Shown: positions 36,405-45,919, numbered from the stretch's first letter. The stretch is 64,000 nucleotides of DNA from Paraburkholderia sejongensis (GCF_020880815.1 NZ_JAJITD010000004.1:415203-479202); one strand, 5' to 3'. A program made the numbers and translations. Notes: generated from the sequence alone by a model not told the origin.

Positions 36405-37155
36405 TGACGCGCGCGAGAAGTCCGGCGATGACGCTAGCGCTGCGTTCGACGTGATCGATGCGAGCAGCGCCGGCGACGCGGTTGACACGAGCAACGCCAA
36501 CGACGCAATCAACGCCGGCGACATCACGCACGCCGCCGCGCCGCATCCGGCTCGCGCGACGCTCGACGCATGGCGCGCGAGCGGCGCGGACCGGCTCGAC
36601 CCGCTGCGCTTTCATCTGCTCGACGCGCTCGCGCGGCGCGCGCTGCAGCACAGCGGCGCCGCGCGGCGTGTGCTCGACGAGCGATTGTCAGGATTGCTGG
36701 ACGAATATGCGGCCGAAGTGGAACGCGCCGCTGCAAGCGAAGCGCACGACGCGCCCGGCGCCATTCCAGACGAAGCGGACCGCGCGACGCTAGCGGCTCT
36801 GGTCGAACGCCTGGGCGAGCATCATTGCGGCGCGGATGCGCCCCACGCGGGCGCCTATCCCGAACTGCCCGCGCTCGACTACTTCCGCGATGTCTGGGCG
36901 AAAGTGCGCACCGAGAAGCAGCTGCGCCAGTCGCTCGCGCCGGTGGCGGGCAACGCCGGGCCGCTCAATTCGAGCAGCCTCGTGCATCGGGCGTTGTCGT
37001 TGATGAGTGAGTTGTCGCCGGGGTATCTGAAGCAGTTTCTGTCGTACGTCGACACGCTGTCGTGGCTCGAGCAGATGAACGGCGGCGCGCCGGCGGAAAA
37101 GGAGGCGCCGCGCGCGGCGGCGGCCGGCAAGGGCACGCGCCGCAAGGCGCGCTAG
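36397..37155 (+). CDS. DUF2894 protein (last gene of the motor-like cassette)
   Basis: 252-residue soluble protein of DUF2894. An acidic, low-complexity first third is followed by LDPLRFHLLDALARRALQHSGAARRVLDERLSGLLDEYAAEVERA and a carboxy-terminal helix bundle (LPALDYFRDVWAKVRTEKQLRQSLAPVAGNAGPLNSSSLVHRALSLMSELSPGYLKQFLSYVDTLSWLEQM). The tail is Lys/Arg-rich. GTG start at 36397 with GGAGAAGG before it; 8-base overlap with the OmpA gene. Probably a cytoplasmic partner of the motor tail or effector, as inference. Confidence 0.8.
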   Translation: MVDDAREKSGDDASAAFDVIDASSAGDAVDTSNANDAINAGDITHAAAPHPARATLDAWRASGADRLDPLRFHLLDALARRALQHSGAARRVLDERLSGLLDEYAAEVERAAASEAHDAPGAIPDEADRATLAALVERLGEHHCGADAPHAGAYPELPALDYFRDVWAKVRTEKQLRQSLAPVAGNAGPLNSSSLVHRALSLMSELSPGYLKQFLSYVDTLSWLEQMNGGAPAEKEAPRAAAAGKGTRRKAR

Positions 37156-37208
37156 CGCAAAGGCCCGCCGGGCTCGCCGGAACCCGGAGTCGAGATGTCA
37201 GCGCGCCA

Positions 37209-37961
37209 TCATTCCCGCACACTGCCCAGCCGCTTGGCCTTCGTGCGCCGCGCCCACATGTTCATCCCCTCGACGAACGCCGAGAACGCCATCGCCGCGT
37301 AGATATATGCCTTCGGCACGTGCGTGCCGAACCCTTCGGCGATCAGCGTCATACCGATCACCAGCAGGAAGCTCAACGCGAGCATCACGATGGTCGGATT
37401 GCGATCGATAAAACGCGCGAGCGGTTGCGCGGCGAACATCATCACGAGAATCGATACGATCACCGCGCCGAACATGATCGGCATATGTTCGGTCATGCCG
37501 ACCGCGGTGATGATGCTGTCGACCGAAAACACGATGTCCAGCATGATGATCTGGCCGATCGCGGCCGCCACCGACAACTGCACGGTCGATCCCGCCTTCG
37601 CGGCGACGTCGTCTTCGTGCGTGACGTGATGGCGGATTTCTCCGGTCGCCTTCCACACGAGGAACAGGCCGCCGGCGAGCAGGATCAGATCGCGCCACGA
37701 GAAGCCGTGATCGAACACGGTGAAAGCGACTTCGGTCAGTTGCACGATCCACGCGACGGTGCCGAGCAGCATCAGCCGCATCACCAGCGCGAGCGTCAGG
37801 CCGATGCGCTGGGTGCGCGCGCGCTGCGCTTCGGGCAGCCGGTTGCTGAGAATCGAGATGAAGATCAGGTTGTCGATGCCGAGCACGATTTCCATCACGA
37901 TCAGCGTGACGAGCGCGGCCCAGGCGGCGGGATCGGCGAACAGTGTGAGCAGAGAGTCCAT
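37209..37961 (-). CDS. TerC-family membrane protein
   Basis: 250-residue inner-membrane protein with about seven helices and the TerC signature: [43 protein letters not shown] and [41 protein letters not shown]. Acidic residues in GIDN and SVDS line a probable metal pathway. The family exports manganese or supports tellurite resistance and metalation of exported enzymes. No Mn riboswitch is seen upstream. Start 37961 (MDSLLTLF) opens the first helix. It diverges from the LysR-type gene. Confidence 0.88.
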   Translation of the reverse strand: MDSLLTLFADPAAWAALVTLIVMEIVLGIDNLIFISILSNRLPEAQRARTQRIGLTLALVMRLMLLGTVAWIVQLTEVAFTVFDHGFSWRDLILLAGGLFLVWKATGEIRHHVTHEDDVAAKAGSTVQLSVAAAIGQIIMLDIVFSVDSIITAVGMTEHMPIMFGAVIVSILVMMFAAQPLARFIDRNPTIVMLALSFLLVIGMTLIAEGFGTHVPKAYIYAAMAFSAFVEGMNMWARRTKAKRLGSVRE

Positions 37962-38083
37962 AGGGGATCGAAAAGTGACTGTGCGCCGGTGCGGCGGAAC
38001 CGCCATCATCGACTGCTTCGCGGTTCGGATAAACCAGTGATAACCTGAATGAATAATCGATTTTTTCGAAGTGTCAAGCTCAC

Positions 38084-38965
38084 ATGCTCAACTATCGCCA
38101 TTTGTACTATTTCTGGATCGTCGTCAAGGAGGGCGGTTTTGCGCGCGCGGCCGCGCGGCTCGAGATGGCCGTGCAGACCATCAGCGCGCAGGTCCGCGAA
38201 CTCGAAAAGTCGCTTGGACGTCAGTTGCTGAAGCCGGCCGGGCGGGGCGTTGCGATGACCGAGGCCGGCGAACAGGCGTTCGCTCGCGCCGAGCAGATTT
38301 TTCAACTCGGCGAGGCCTTGCTCGACGAGATGCGCGAGGCCGGCGGCACCGGCGCGGTGCGCTTTGCGGTGGGACTATCGGACGGGATTTCGAAGCTCGC
38401 CGCGCATGCGCTGCTGGCGCCGGTGCTCGCCACGCCGTCGCTGCGGCTGCTGTGCCACGAAGGCGAGCCCGCGCAACTGCTGTCGGAATTGGCGCTGCAC
38501 CGGCTCGATCTGGTGCTCGCGTGTCAGCCGGCGCCGCATGGCGCGGATTTGAGAGTGGTCAGTCAGCGCGTCGCCGGTTCGCCGGTCGACTGGTACGGGC
38601 CCGCGCAGATCGTGCGCAAAGCGGCGCGCGCCGGTTTTCCGCAAGCGCTGGTGGACCTGCCGGTGCTGCTGCCGACCCGCCACGGCGCGTTGCGCGCGCG
38701 GCTCGATCGCTGGTTCGACGCTCAGGGGATCAGTCCGCGCATCGTCGGCGAGTTCGAGGACAGCGCGTTGATGGCGGTGTTCGCGGCGCGCGGGCTCGGG
38801 GTGTTTCCACTCGCCGAGCTCGGCGCGGAAGAATTGACGTTGCTGCGGGGGTTGCGCTGGCTCGGCCGCGCGGACGGCGTGATCGAGGAGATTCACGCGA
38901 TCCGCTCGCGGCGCGGCCAGCATCACGCGCTGGCATCGCAGGTGATCGCGGCCGCGCAGCCGTGA
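38084..38965 (+). CDS. LysR-type regulator (NhaR-like)
   Basis: 293-residue LysR regulator. The opening [54 protein letters not shown] is the helix-turn-helix domain and matches the NhaR subgroup, which responds to Na+/pH. The effector domain follows ([20 protein letters not shown]). It is divergent from TerC with 122 bases between, and may control it. No close ribosome site is visible. Confidence 0.85.
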   Translation: MLNYRHLYYFWIVVKEGGFARAAARLEMAVQTISAQVRELEKSLGRQLLKPAGRGVAMTEAGEQAFARAEQIFQLGEALLDEMREAGGTGAVRFAVGLSDGISKLAAHALLAPVLATPSLRLLCHEGEPAQLLSELALHRLDLVLACQPAPHGADLRVVSQRVAGSPVDWYGPAQIVRKAARAGFPQALVDLPVLLPTRHGALRARLDRWFDAQGISPRIVGEFEDSALMAVFAARGLGVFPLAELGAEELTLLRGLRWLGRADGVIEEIHAIRSRRGQHHALASQVIAAAQP

Positions 38966-39010
38966 CGGCGCGCGCACTGCCGCGCGCACGCCCCCGGACT
39001 CAGAACGTCA

Positions 39011-40171
39011 TCAGAACGCGTGACGCATGCCGGCCGTCACCGCGACCTGCTTGTTGGTCGACGACGGCGACAGCGTGTTGATCATCGCGTGCGACAGCAC
39101 CGAATCGGCCGGCGCGCCGTGCGCGTTCTGGTACACGCCTTCCAGATAGAAGTCGGTGCGCTTGCTGAGCGCGTAGCCGGTTTGCAGCATCGCGGTGTTC
39201 CATGCCGGCGACGAACCGTTGTATGCGCCATGCGTGTACGTATACGCGCCCGACACGCTCCATGCCGGCGTCAGCGCGTACTTCGCGTTGACTTCGTAGT
39301 TGTCGAGGCGCAGCGAGCCGCCGAGCGTGCCGGTGCCGTCGCTGCCCGCGCCGAGGTAGCCGCCGGTGCCGAACGAGAACACGCCCGCGACGTTATCGAT
39401 CTGCGTGTGGCTCCACAGCAGGCCGACGGTGGCCGGACCGAACGTGTAGTTGCCGCCGAGCGACCAGATGCGCTGACGTTCGGCGATGAAGTTCGCGCTG
39501 GTGTCGCTAGTCGTCACCGCGCCAGCGCCGTTGCCCGCGTTGTTGAACTGCAGGTAGCCGGCCGCGAGGTTCAACGGACCTTGGGCGTACGACAGACCGA
39601 AGCTGTACGAGCGGTTGTTCGCGAACGCGCCGGCCTTGTTGCTGAACGAGTACATCGATTCGAACGTGACGCCGTGGTACAGCGGGCTCGCGTACTTGAC
39701 CGAGTTGTTGATCACGACCGAGTTCGCGGCGAGGTTGTCGTTCTCGAACGGATGGGCGGCGAGGCTGCCGCCCCACGTGTTCCAGCTGGCCGAGAGCGGG
39801 CCGACGAGATCGTTCAGCACGTCGAACTGGCGGCCGAACGTGAGCGTGCCGTATGGATCGCTTTGCAGACCGACCCATGCCTGCGAGCCGAACGCGCTGC
39901 CGGCGAACGCCTGCGCGCCGTTGTTCAGCAGGAAGCCCTGCTCGAGCTTGAAGACCGCGTGCAGGCCGGCGCCGAGGTCTTCCGAACCCTTCAGGCCGAA
40001 CACCGTGTTCTGCGTGGTGCCGCTCGCGACTTGCCAGTTGCTGTGGCCGAACTGGTTGTTGGTATAGACGATGCCGGTATCGATCAAGCCGTACAGCGTG
40101 ACGCTGCTTTGGGCGTGCGCGGAGATCGTGAAGGCGCCGCACAGCGCGGCGGCGAGCAGGGTCTTGTTCAT
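39011..40171 (-). CDS. Outer-membrane porin (trimeric, OmpC-like)
   Basis: 386-residue Gram-negative porin with signal peptide MNKTLLAAALCGAFTISAHAQ and the start SSVTLYGLIDTGIVYTNN. Mid-sequence landmarks are FGLKGSEDLGAGLHAVFKLEQGF and TFGRQFDVLNDLVGP. It ends in a strand finishing with Phe (GMRHAF), the usual barrel-assembly signal. Start 40171 has AGGAA about 10 bases upstream. It forms a diffusion channel; solute preference is unknown. No operator like that of the catabolic porin is present. Confidence 0.9.
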   Translation of the reverse strand: MNKTLLAAALCGAFTISAHAQSSVTLYGLIDTGIVYTNNQFGHSNWQVASGTTQNTVFGLKGSEDLGAGLHAVFKLEQGFLLNNGAQAFAGSAFGSQAWVGLQSDPYGTLTFGRQFDVLNDLVGPLSASWNTWGGSLAAHPFENDNLAANSVVINNSVKYASPLYHGVTFESMYSFSNKAGAFANNRSYSFGLSYAQGPLNLAAGYLQFNNAGNGAGAVTTSDTSANFIAERQRIWSLGGNYTFGPATVGLLWSHTQIDNVAGVFSFGTGGYLGAGSDGTGTLGGSLRLDNYEVNAKYALTPAWSVSGAYTYTHGAYNGSSPAWNTAMLQTGYALSKRTDFYLEGVYQNAHGAPADSVLSHAMINTLSPSSTNKQVAVTAGMRHAF

Positions 40172-40635
40172 GGCGGGAGGTTCCTGGATAACGACTTGTT
40201 TTGGACGATTCGGGCTCGTGGCGGGCGCGGGGCTTGCGGACTGCGCGGGCTGGCGGATCGGCGACCAGGCGACCAGGCGACCAGGCGACCCAATAGCCGC
40301 CAGCACGCGGTGTGCTCAGCCCTTCGGTGACGGGCAACGGCGCGCGCCGGCCGCCTGGCGGCGAAAACCCCGCGGGGAGTTTTCGAGCAGCGGCGTAACG
40401 GCTGAAACCACGAGGGCTCGAAGCTTACCTTGTTCAGAAATGTTGCGGGAGAGGGCGCGGCGAATGCGCGGCAAAGCGTGGGGAAGCCGCCACACCGGGG
40501 CGTTGGCCGCGAATCGCACGAGCCGCCCGAATCCTCGCGAACCCGCCCGAACCCACGCGAACGGCGGCGGCGCGGTCCCGAGCACTTCATCAATGCATGG
40601 CATATTGACCGAACCCGTGATCACCGGAGACAGCG
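40172..40635. other. Divergent region with 8-bp tandem repeat
   Basis: No gene seen. GCGACCAG is repeated 3.75 times at 40261-40290. The 40600-40635 stretch ends in GGAGACAGCG before the HAD gene. Confidence 0.4.
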
Positions 40636-41310
40636 ATGCGTATCCAGACATCTTTTTTGTTCGATCTCGACGGCACGCTCGTCGATAGCGTCTATCAGCA
40701 CGTGCTGGCGTGGAAGGAAGCGCTCGACAGCGAGGGCATTGCGCTGTCGGTGTGGCGGATTCACCGCAAGATCGGCATGAGCGGCGGCTTGTTCACGCAT
40801 CAGCTGCTGCGCGAGACGCATGGCGAGATCAGCGTCGAACGCGGCGAGCGGCTGCGCCACGCGCATGCGGCCGCGTATCAGCGGATGCGCGCGCAGGTTT
40901 GTCCGCTGCCCGGCGCCCGCGAACTGCTGGAGGCGCTGACCCAGGCCGGCACGCCGTGGGCGGTCGCGACCAGCGGCCGGATGGAAACCGCCGCGCTCAA
41001 TCTGGAGGCGCTCGGCGTCGATCCGGCCAAGGCGGTCGTCGTGACGCGCGACGACGTCAAATACGCGAAGCCCGACCCCGACCTCTTTGTCGCCGCGGCC
41101 GAGCGGCTCGGCGTGCCGATCGAGCATACGGTGGTGGTCGGCGACAGCATCTGGGACATGCTGGCCGCGCGCCGCTGCCGTTCGCTTGGCGTCGGTTTGC
41201 TGTCGGGCGGTTATGGGACCGAGGAGCTGGAGCGCGCGGGCGCGCTGCGCGTCTACGACGACCCCGCCGATCTGCTCGCGCATCTGGACGAAGTCGCGTC
41301 GCGGCCCTGA
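40636..41310 (+). CDS. HAD-family phosphatase
   Basis: 224-residue HAD-superfamily hydrolase, subfamily IA. Motif I is FLFDLDGTLVDS (nucleophile D10, acid/base D12), motif II is ATSGR, motif III KPDPDLFVAAAERL and motif IV VVGDSIWDM. The alpha-helical cap between motifs I and II is of the beta-phosphoglucomutase/phosphoglycolate kind, so a small phosphate ester is the likely substrate. GGAG lies 7-10 bases before the ATG. It is divergent from the porin. Confidence 0.88.
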   Translation: MRIQTSFLFDLDGTLVDSVYQHVLAWKEALDSEGIALSVWRIHRKIGMSGGLFTHQLLRETHGEISVERGERLRHAHAAAYQRMRAQVCPLPGARELLEALTQAGTPWAVATSGRMETAALNLEALGVDPAKAVVVTRDDVKYAKPDPDLFVAAAERLGVPIEHTVVVGDSIWDMLAARRCRSLGVGLLSGGYGTEELERAGALRVYDDPADLLAHLDEVASRP

Positions 41311-41408
41311 GGGGCGGCGCTGCCGCGCGGCGCGGGTTGGCCACGCCGCGCGGTGTCGCAAGTGGGCAGGTGGGACGAAGGGTGTTGTCGCGAGCGCGAT
41401 CGACGGCG

Positions 41409-42170
41409 TTACTGCGGCTTGAGGATGGGCGGCTGCGCCGGCTGTGGCGCCGGCGTCACCCGGGACGATTCGCGCACCAGCTGATCGGTCATCGCCGAGC
41501 CGACCGACGGCGGGGTCGTGCGTTCGGACGACAGTGGCACCGTTACGCCGGTGGGCATCGGCAGCGACGGATCGGGTTTCGCCGATTCCTTGACCAACTG
41601 GTCGGTCAACATCGCGGCGACCGGGTTCGAGCCGTTCGGGTGCGTAGCGTCGCGCCGGCGGGTCTGCGCCTGGTCGATCCGCGGGCCGGGCAACTGCCGG
41701 TCTTGCGCTCTCTGTTGCGCGACCGGCTGCGCCGGCTGTCTCGCCCGGGATGACGCGGCCGCGGCCTGGCCGGCATCGGGCACGGCAAGGCCCGGCACCG
41801 CGGCTGTCGTCGCGGCGGACGGCTGCGCGAGCGCACCGGTTTGCGGCAACGTGGCGGCGGCCTGCGGCTGAGCGGATTGCGGCGTCACGGCCAGTTGATT
41901 CGTGGTGGAGGGAGCGGGCGGAGCAGGCACGGTAACCGTAGCCGTCGCGGGCGGCGCGCTCGGCACCGGCGTCACCGCCATCACGTTGCCGCCGGCGACA
42001 CGCGCCGCGCCGCGCTGCGCGTCGGAATCCGTCGCGCCGGTGATCCTGCCGATCACCTCGCTGGTCGCGCTCGGCGTGCGTTCGTCGTCTTTGGGGAGGA
42101 GCAGGTAGCCGGCGATGCCCGCATCGATCACGAGCAGGCCGACTATCAGCAATTTGCCGGTATTCGTCAT
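41409..42170 (-). CDS. Hypothetical membrane-anchored Pro/Ala-rich protein
   Basis: 253-residue protein with one amino-terminal helix (LLIVGLLVIDAGIAGYLLL) and a long disordered Pro/Ala/Thr/Gln tail. Near the end the phrase MLTDQLVKESAKP and MTDQLVRESSRV recurs, a short internal repeat. It is probably anchored in the inner membrane with the tail outside. No domain is recognised. Weak ribosome site. Confidence 0.6.
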   Translation of the reverse strand: MTNTGKLLIVGLLVIDAGIAGYLLLPKDDERTPSATSEVIGRITGATDSDAQRGAARVAGGNVMAVTPVPSAPPATATVTVPAPPAPSTTNQLAVTPQSAQPQAAATLPQTGALAQPSAATTAAVPGLAVPDAGQAAAASSRARQPAQPVAQQRAQDRQLPGPRIDQAQTRRRDATHPNGSNPVAAMLTDQLVKESAKPDPSLPMPTGVTVPLSSERTTPPSVGSAMTDQLVRESSRVTPAPQPAQPPILKPQ

Positions 42171-42739
42171 ATCTAAGCAACAGTATTCATGAAATGCGAG
42201 GGGTCATGATATACGACGACACTGGGTGCGCCGTCCGTAGTCATCAGACGACGCCTGAAGTCGCCGCCTTTGCGTTTCGCCTGGCCCGTCGCACCGAACG
42301 GGGGCACGACTGTCGCGAACGTAATACACGCGCGTCACCAACGCCCATTTAGTGCTTGCTTCGATATTCGTTTTTGACCAGATTAACCGTCGCGCATGGA
42401 GCCCGGTATACGCCGCCGGCCATGCAAACCGGCTTGTACTATTCGCACGCGGAGCCTGTACTATACGAACCGTTGGAGACGGGCGGCAGCCGTGCTGCGC
42501 TTACCTGCGTGCAAGATTGATTCCTGCCGCATCCGCGGCCCGCGCACCGGCACGATGCAGGGCGGCAGGCGCTCAGCAGCGGCGCCCGCCGGTGGTAACT
42601 GGCAGTACGGCAAACCCATTGACCATGCGAGACCGCGGGCGAGATTCGTCCGGCATTCGTTGGGCTGTCGCGGCGTCAGATGCAATCCGGATCGACCGGT
42701 TCCGGATCTGTAGTGGCGGCGTGAGAACCACTTGAAAAG
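42171..42739. other. Intergenic region upstream of the orphan response regulator
   Basis: 569 bases with no convincing gene: two short frames (42352-42735 and 42396-42713) lack domains and ribosome sites. It presumably holds both the promoter of the minus-strand gene and that of 42740; I see no clear operator. Confidence 0.35.
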
Positions 42740-43702
42740 ATGAACAACTTTATTCGACCTCCCGTTTTCTACCCGTCCACGGTTGTCTTCGTCGACGATA
42801 ACGACAGCTACCTCGATGCGCTGCGCCGCTTTTTCCCCGGCACGTCCACGAACCTGTTTTTCACGCGGCCGCAGGCGGCGCTCAGCTATATCCGGCAGCA
42901 CGCGCGCGAAAATTCGCTGGAATTCGCGGCCGGCTCCGCGTGCCTGAGCGAGCCGGGCGTCGAGCGCTTCGTCGAGACCTCGGCGGAGCGCGATATCGTC
43001 GCGCGGCCGTCGCGCTTTGAGGAAGTGGCGGCGGTGATCGTCGACTACGACATGCCGGGCATCGGCGGCGTGGATTTCCTGTCGTCGATCTCGCATCTGC
43101 GCTGCGCGAAGGTGCTGCTGACCGGCGTCGCGGATGAAACGGTCGCGGTCAAGGCGTTCAATGCCGGCATCGTCGATCTGTATCTGCGCAAGACCGACCC
43201 GGACTCCGCCAATCGCCTCGTGCATTTCCTGAAGGACGCGAAGAGCCGCCATTGCGCGGAATCGGGCTGGCTCGCGCTCGGCGAGAACGGCATGACCTAT
43301 TGCGATCCGCGCACCCGCAAGGTGATCGAAGACGTCGTGGCCGAGCAGGGCATCGTCGAGTATTACTGGCGGCCCGAGCAGAACGTGATCCTGATGTTCG
43401 ACGCCGCCGGCAACCCGAGCGTGTTCGTCGCGTGGGCCGAGAACGACTGGATTTCCCAGGGCGAGATCGTCGCCGATGAAGGCGGCCCGTCCGACTTGCT
43501 GCACAAGCTCGCGGTGCGCGAGATGATGCCGCTGTTCTGGCCGGATCTCGCGTATCGCGCGGGCATGACGTTCCGCGAGCTGACGCCGCGCAGCATCCCC
43601 GGCTGGGACGACGCGTTCTACGGCTGGACCCGCATCGATCCGGCCGAAGTCGGGATCGATCTGGTGACTTTCGCGCAGTGGCGCGCGGAGCGTAACCGCT
43701 GA
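42740..43702 (+). CDS. Orphan response regulator with insert in the receiver
   Basis: 320-residue protein. The receiver begins STVVFVDDNDSYLDALRRFFPGTST (D19, D20) and the phospho-acceptor is D102 (VIVDYDMPGIGGVDFL), with Thr at VLLTGVADE and Lys at LRKTD. The distance D20-D102 is about 82 residues against about 40 normally; the extra segment (around 50-95) is an insertion. The carboxy-terminal half (from about 165) has no recognised output domain. No kinase is next to it. Ribosome site is weak. Confidence 0.8.
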   Translation: MNNFIRPPVFYPSTVVFVDDNDSYLDALRRFFPGTSTNLFFTRPQAALSYIRQHARENSLEFAAGSACLSEPGVERFVETSAERDIVARPSRFEEVAAVIVDYDMPGIGGVDFLSSISHLRCAKVLLTGVADETVAVKAFNAGIVDLYLRKTDPDSANRLVHFLKDAKSRHCAESGWLALGENGMTYCDPRTRKVIEDVVAEQGIVEYYWRPEQNVILMFDAAGNPSVFVAWAENDWISQGEIVADEGGPSDLLHKLAVREMMPLFWPDLAYRAGMTFRELTPRSIPGWDDAFYGWTRIDPAEVGIDLVTFAQWRAERNR

Positions 43703-43757
43703 CGTTACCTGCGCCGCCGTTTGGGGCTCGGTGACGCTTGGTGATACTCACTGAGGC

Positions 43758-44249
43758 TCAGGCGGCGCGCGGCAAACCGATCGTGCGTGCCGCGTAGCGA
43801 GCCGGCGGCAACTCGCGATGCGCGTGCGCCAGTTCGGTCACGCGCGCGGCGACATCCGGGTCGAACGCGACGCCGCGCGGTCCGCTGGTATCGACGTGCA
43901 GCAGCATCTGCTCGCCGGCCGCGACCGGCTCGGCCCGCTTGCCGTCCTCCGCAAACATTTCGAAATACAGATGAATCCGCTTCGCGTCGTGCGCGAGTAC
44001 GCGCATGTCGACGCGCACCGGCGTGCTCTGTTTGATTTCGTGCAGATAGCTGACGTGTGCTTCGAGGGTGTAGATCGAGCGGCGCCGCGCCTGACGAACC
44101 GCATCGGGCAGGCCGATCTGATCGATCAGCACGTCGGTGGCGAGGCTGAATATCAGTAGATAAAACGCGTCTCGCATATGGCCGTTGTAATCGACCCATT
44201 CGGCGCGCACGGTGTCGCGATAGGCGGGGAGAACCACGGGCTGTGGCAT
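43758..44249 (-). CDS. Hotdog-fold acyl-CoA thioesterase
   Basis: 163-residue thioesterase of the 4HBT/YbgC kind: AEWVDYNGHMRDAFYLLIFSLATD contains the catalytic Asp-Tyr-Asn-Gly-His-Met motif, and YTLEAHVSYLHEIKQSTPVRVDMRVLAHDAKRIHLYFEMF is the following strand pair. Close relatives stand in carnitine-to-betaine gene sets, where they hydrolyse betainyl-CoA, and beside BKACE enzymes. It lies downstream of the BKACE gene but is separated from it by an IS orfA remnant. AGGAG about 10 bases upstream. Confidence 0.8.
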   Translation of the reverse strand: MPQPVVLPAYRDTVRAEWVDYNGHMRDAFYLLIFSLATDVLIDQIGLPDAVRQARRRSIYTLEAHVSYLHEIKQSTPVRVDMRVLAHDAKRIHLYFEMFAEDGKRAEPVAAGEQMLLHVDTSGPRGVAFDPDVAARVTELAHAHRELPPARYAARTIGLPRAA

Positions 44250-44408
44250 GGGTGCGGGGCTCCTGGAGCGAAGGAGGTGGGGCGCGTGCGGTTGCTTCGT
44301 TCTGGCGTGGGTAGTGTAGGTGACGGGGCTGCCGCGCGCCAGAATGGGGGGCCGCCTTTCCGCTTTCCGCTTCCCGCTTTCCCCGCGAGCGCGAGCGCAG
44401 CGCGTTGC

Positions 44409-44771
44409 TCAGTCGTCCTCCGGCAGCAACGGCGAGCCGCCCGGCCATCGGTCGACCCGGCCATACTCGACCGCCTCGCGAAGCACTTCGTTCTCCCTGG
44501 TTTTCTGCCGCAGCAATCGCTGGAGCTTTCTCACCTGTCCCAGCGCGCTGGCCAGCTCCGGCGCCGGGACCGCTTTCACCACGGTTCTTATCGCCGGCGC
44601 GCCTGGCTGCTGATGCAGCTTGCGCCACTGGAACAGCTGGCGCGAATTCACGCCGTGCTCACGCGCGACGATCGCGACCGACTTGCCCGGCGCGAAACTC
44701 TCGCGCACGATGGCCAGCTTCTGTTCCGCGCTCCAGCGCCGCCGGTGCTTCGGGGATGTCGATACGCCCAT
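44409..44771 (-). mobile_element. IS3-family (IS2 group) OrfA remnant
   Basis: About 120 residues matching IS2 OrfA throughout: HRRRWSAEQKLAIVRESFAPGKSVAIVAREHGVNSRQLFQWRK (helix-turn-helix), then a leucine-rich coiled segment and REAVEYGRVDRWPGGSPLLPEDD. OrfB, which carries the DDE catalytic domain, is absent, and only 160 bases remain before the next gene. I see no terminal inverted repeats. It is a fossil or an orphan DNA-binding protein. It breaks up the BKACE-thioesterase unit. Confidence 0.75.
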
Positions 44772-44882
44772 CACGTTCCACCTGGTGTGTGCCACTGATG
44801 CAGTGTTGATCCAACGGTCGCCCGCGCCGGGGAAATCGCTGGCCGAGGATTCAGCGGGCGGGCAAGCACGGCCGGCCCGGCA

Positions 44883-45764
44883 TCATCCCCGTAGGCCGAG
44901 CATCTCGCGCGCTTCACTGGCCGACGCGAGTTCACCCCCGAGCGAGGTCACGATCGCGCGCGCCCGCGTGACCAGCGCCGCGTTGCTTTCCGCCAGCACG
45001 CCCTTCGACAGATACAGGTTGTCTTCGAGACCGACACGGATATGCCCGCCCGCGAGCCACGCTTGCGCGACCATCGGAAACTCGTGCCGGCCGATCCCGA
45101 ACGCCGCCCACGTCGCGCCCGCCGGCAACAGATTGCGCGCATACAGCAGCGTTTCCGGCGTCGCCGCGAAGCCGTACTTCACGCCGTGCACGAAGGTCCA
45201 CAGCCCGGGACCGTCGAGCACGCCCGCGTCGATCAGGTCGCGGGCGAGATGGATGTCGCCCGAATCGAAGATTTCCAGCTCGGGCTTCACGCCGGCCGCG
45301 CGGATGATCGCCGCCATCCGCGTGACGTTTTTCGGCGTATTGATCACCACGTCGTTGCCGGAATTCATCGTGTTCAGATCGAGGCTGCAAATGTCGGGGC
45401 GCAGTTGCAGGATGTGCTCGACCCGCTGTTCGGGCGCCATCAGCGTCGTGCCGGCCGCGGCGACCTTGGGGTCGTCGTCGCTCGGGATAAAGCGGCCGCC
45501 GGGGCCGGTGGTGAGATTGACGATCAGCTCGGCATCGACCGCCCTGATCCGTTCGATCACCTCGCGATACAGCGCGAGGTCCATCGAAGGACGGCCGGTG
45601 CGCGGATCGCGCACGTGAATGTGGACGACCGCCGCGCCGGCCTGCGCGGCATCGAGACAGGCGGTGGCGATCTGCTGCGGTGTGATCGGCAGACCCGGAT
45701 GCTGTTCCGGCTTCGTGAGGTTGCCCGTGACCGCGCAGGTCAGAATGGTTTTTCGCGCTTGCAT
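44883..45764 (-). CDS. BKACE-family beta-keto acid cleavage enzyme (DUF849)
   Basis: 293-residue zinc-dependent enzyme that exchanges the acyl part of a beta-keto acid with acetyl-CoA, giving acetoacetate and an acyl-CoA. Motifs: TCAVTGNLTKPEQHPGLPITPQQIA, AAVVHIHVRDPRTGRPSMDLALYREVIERI (zinc ligands HIH), LNTMNSGNDVVINTP and GHIRVGLEDNLYL. Start 45764 (MQARKT) is where family members begin. Substrate could be dehydrocarnitine, or in this setting 3-oxoadipate, which would yield succinyl-CoA; neither is shown. Part of the operator-controlled island. Confidence 0.85.
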   Translation of the reverse strand: MQARKTILTCAVTGNLTKPEQHPGLPITPQQIATACLDAAQAGAAVVHIHVRDPRTGRPSMDLALYREVIERIRAVDAELIVNLTTGPGGRFIPSDDDPKVAAAGTTLMAPEQRVEHILQLRPDICSLDLNTMNSGNDVVINTPKNVTRMAAIIRAAGVKPELEIFDSGDIHLARDLIDAGVLDGPGLWTFVHGVKYGFAATPETLLYARNLLPAGATWAAFGIGRHEFPMVAQAWLAGGHIRVGLEDNLYLSKGVLAESNAALVTRARAIVTSLGGELASASEAREMLGLRG

Positions 45765-45919
45765 ATCGGTTCGCACAAGAGTGGCTGCCCGGCGCGGCTT
45801 CAACGCGTGGGCGCGTGGGCGCGTGGACGCGCGGCGGCGCCCGCGGTGTCGCGTGGCCGCGCCGAGTATTGCCGAAGGGGGTGAACTGCCGGCGGAGCGT
45901 GCCCCGCCGGCGGACCGCA

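Noticed and set aside
31956..37155. Complete Zorya defence system
   Set aside because: Only the motor half is similar in design; no ZorC, ZorD or ZorE-like gene is adjacent, so I do not call it Zorya.
37962..38083. Manganese riboswitch before TerC
   Set aside because: The short divergent region shows no yybP-ykoY-like structure that I can recognise.
44772..44882. Inverted-repeat end of the IS3-like element
   Set aside because: A short palindrome (ACTGCATCAGTG on the reverse strand) is present, but no matching partner end could be found on the other side.
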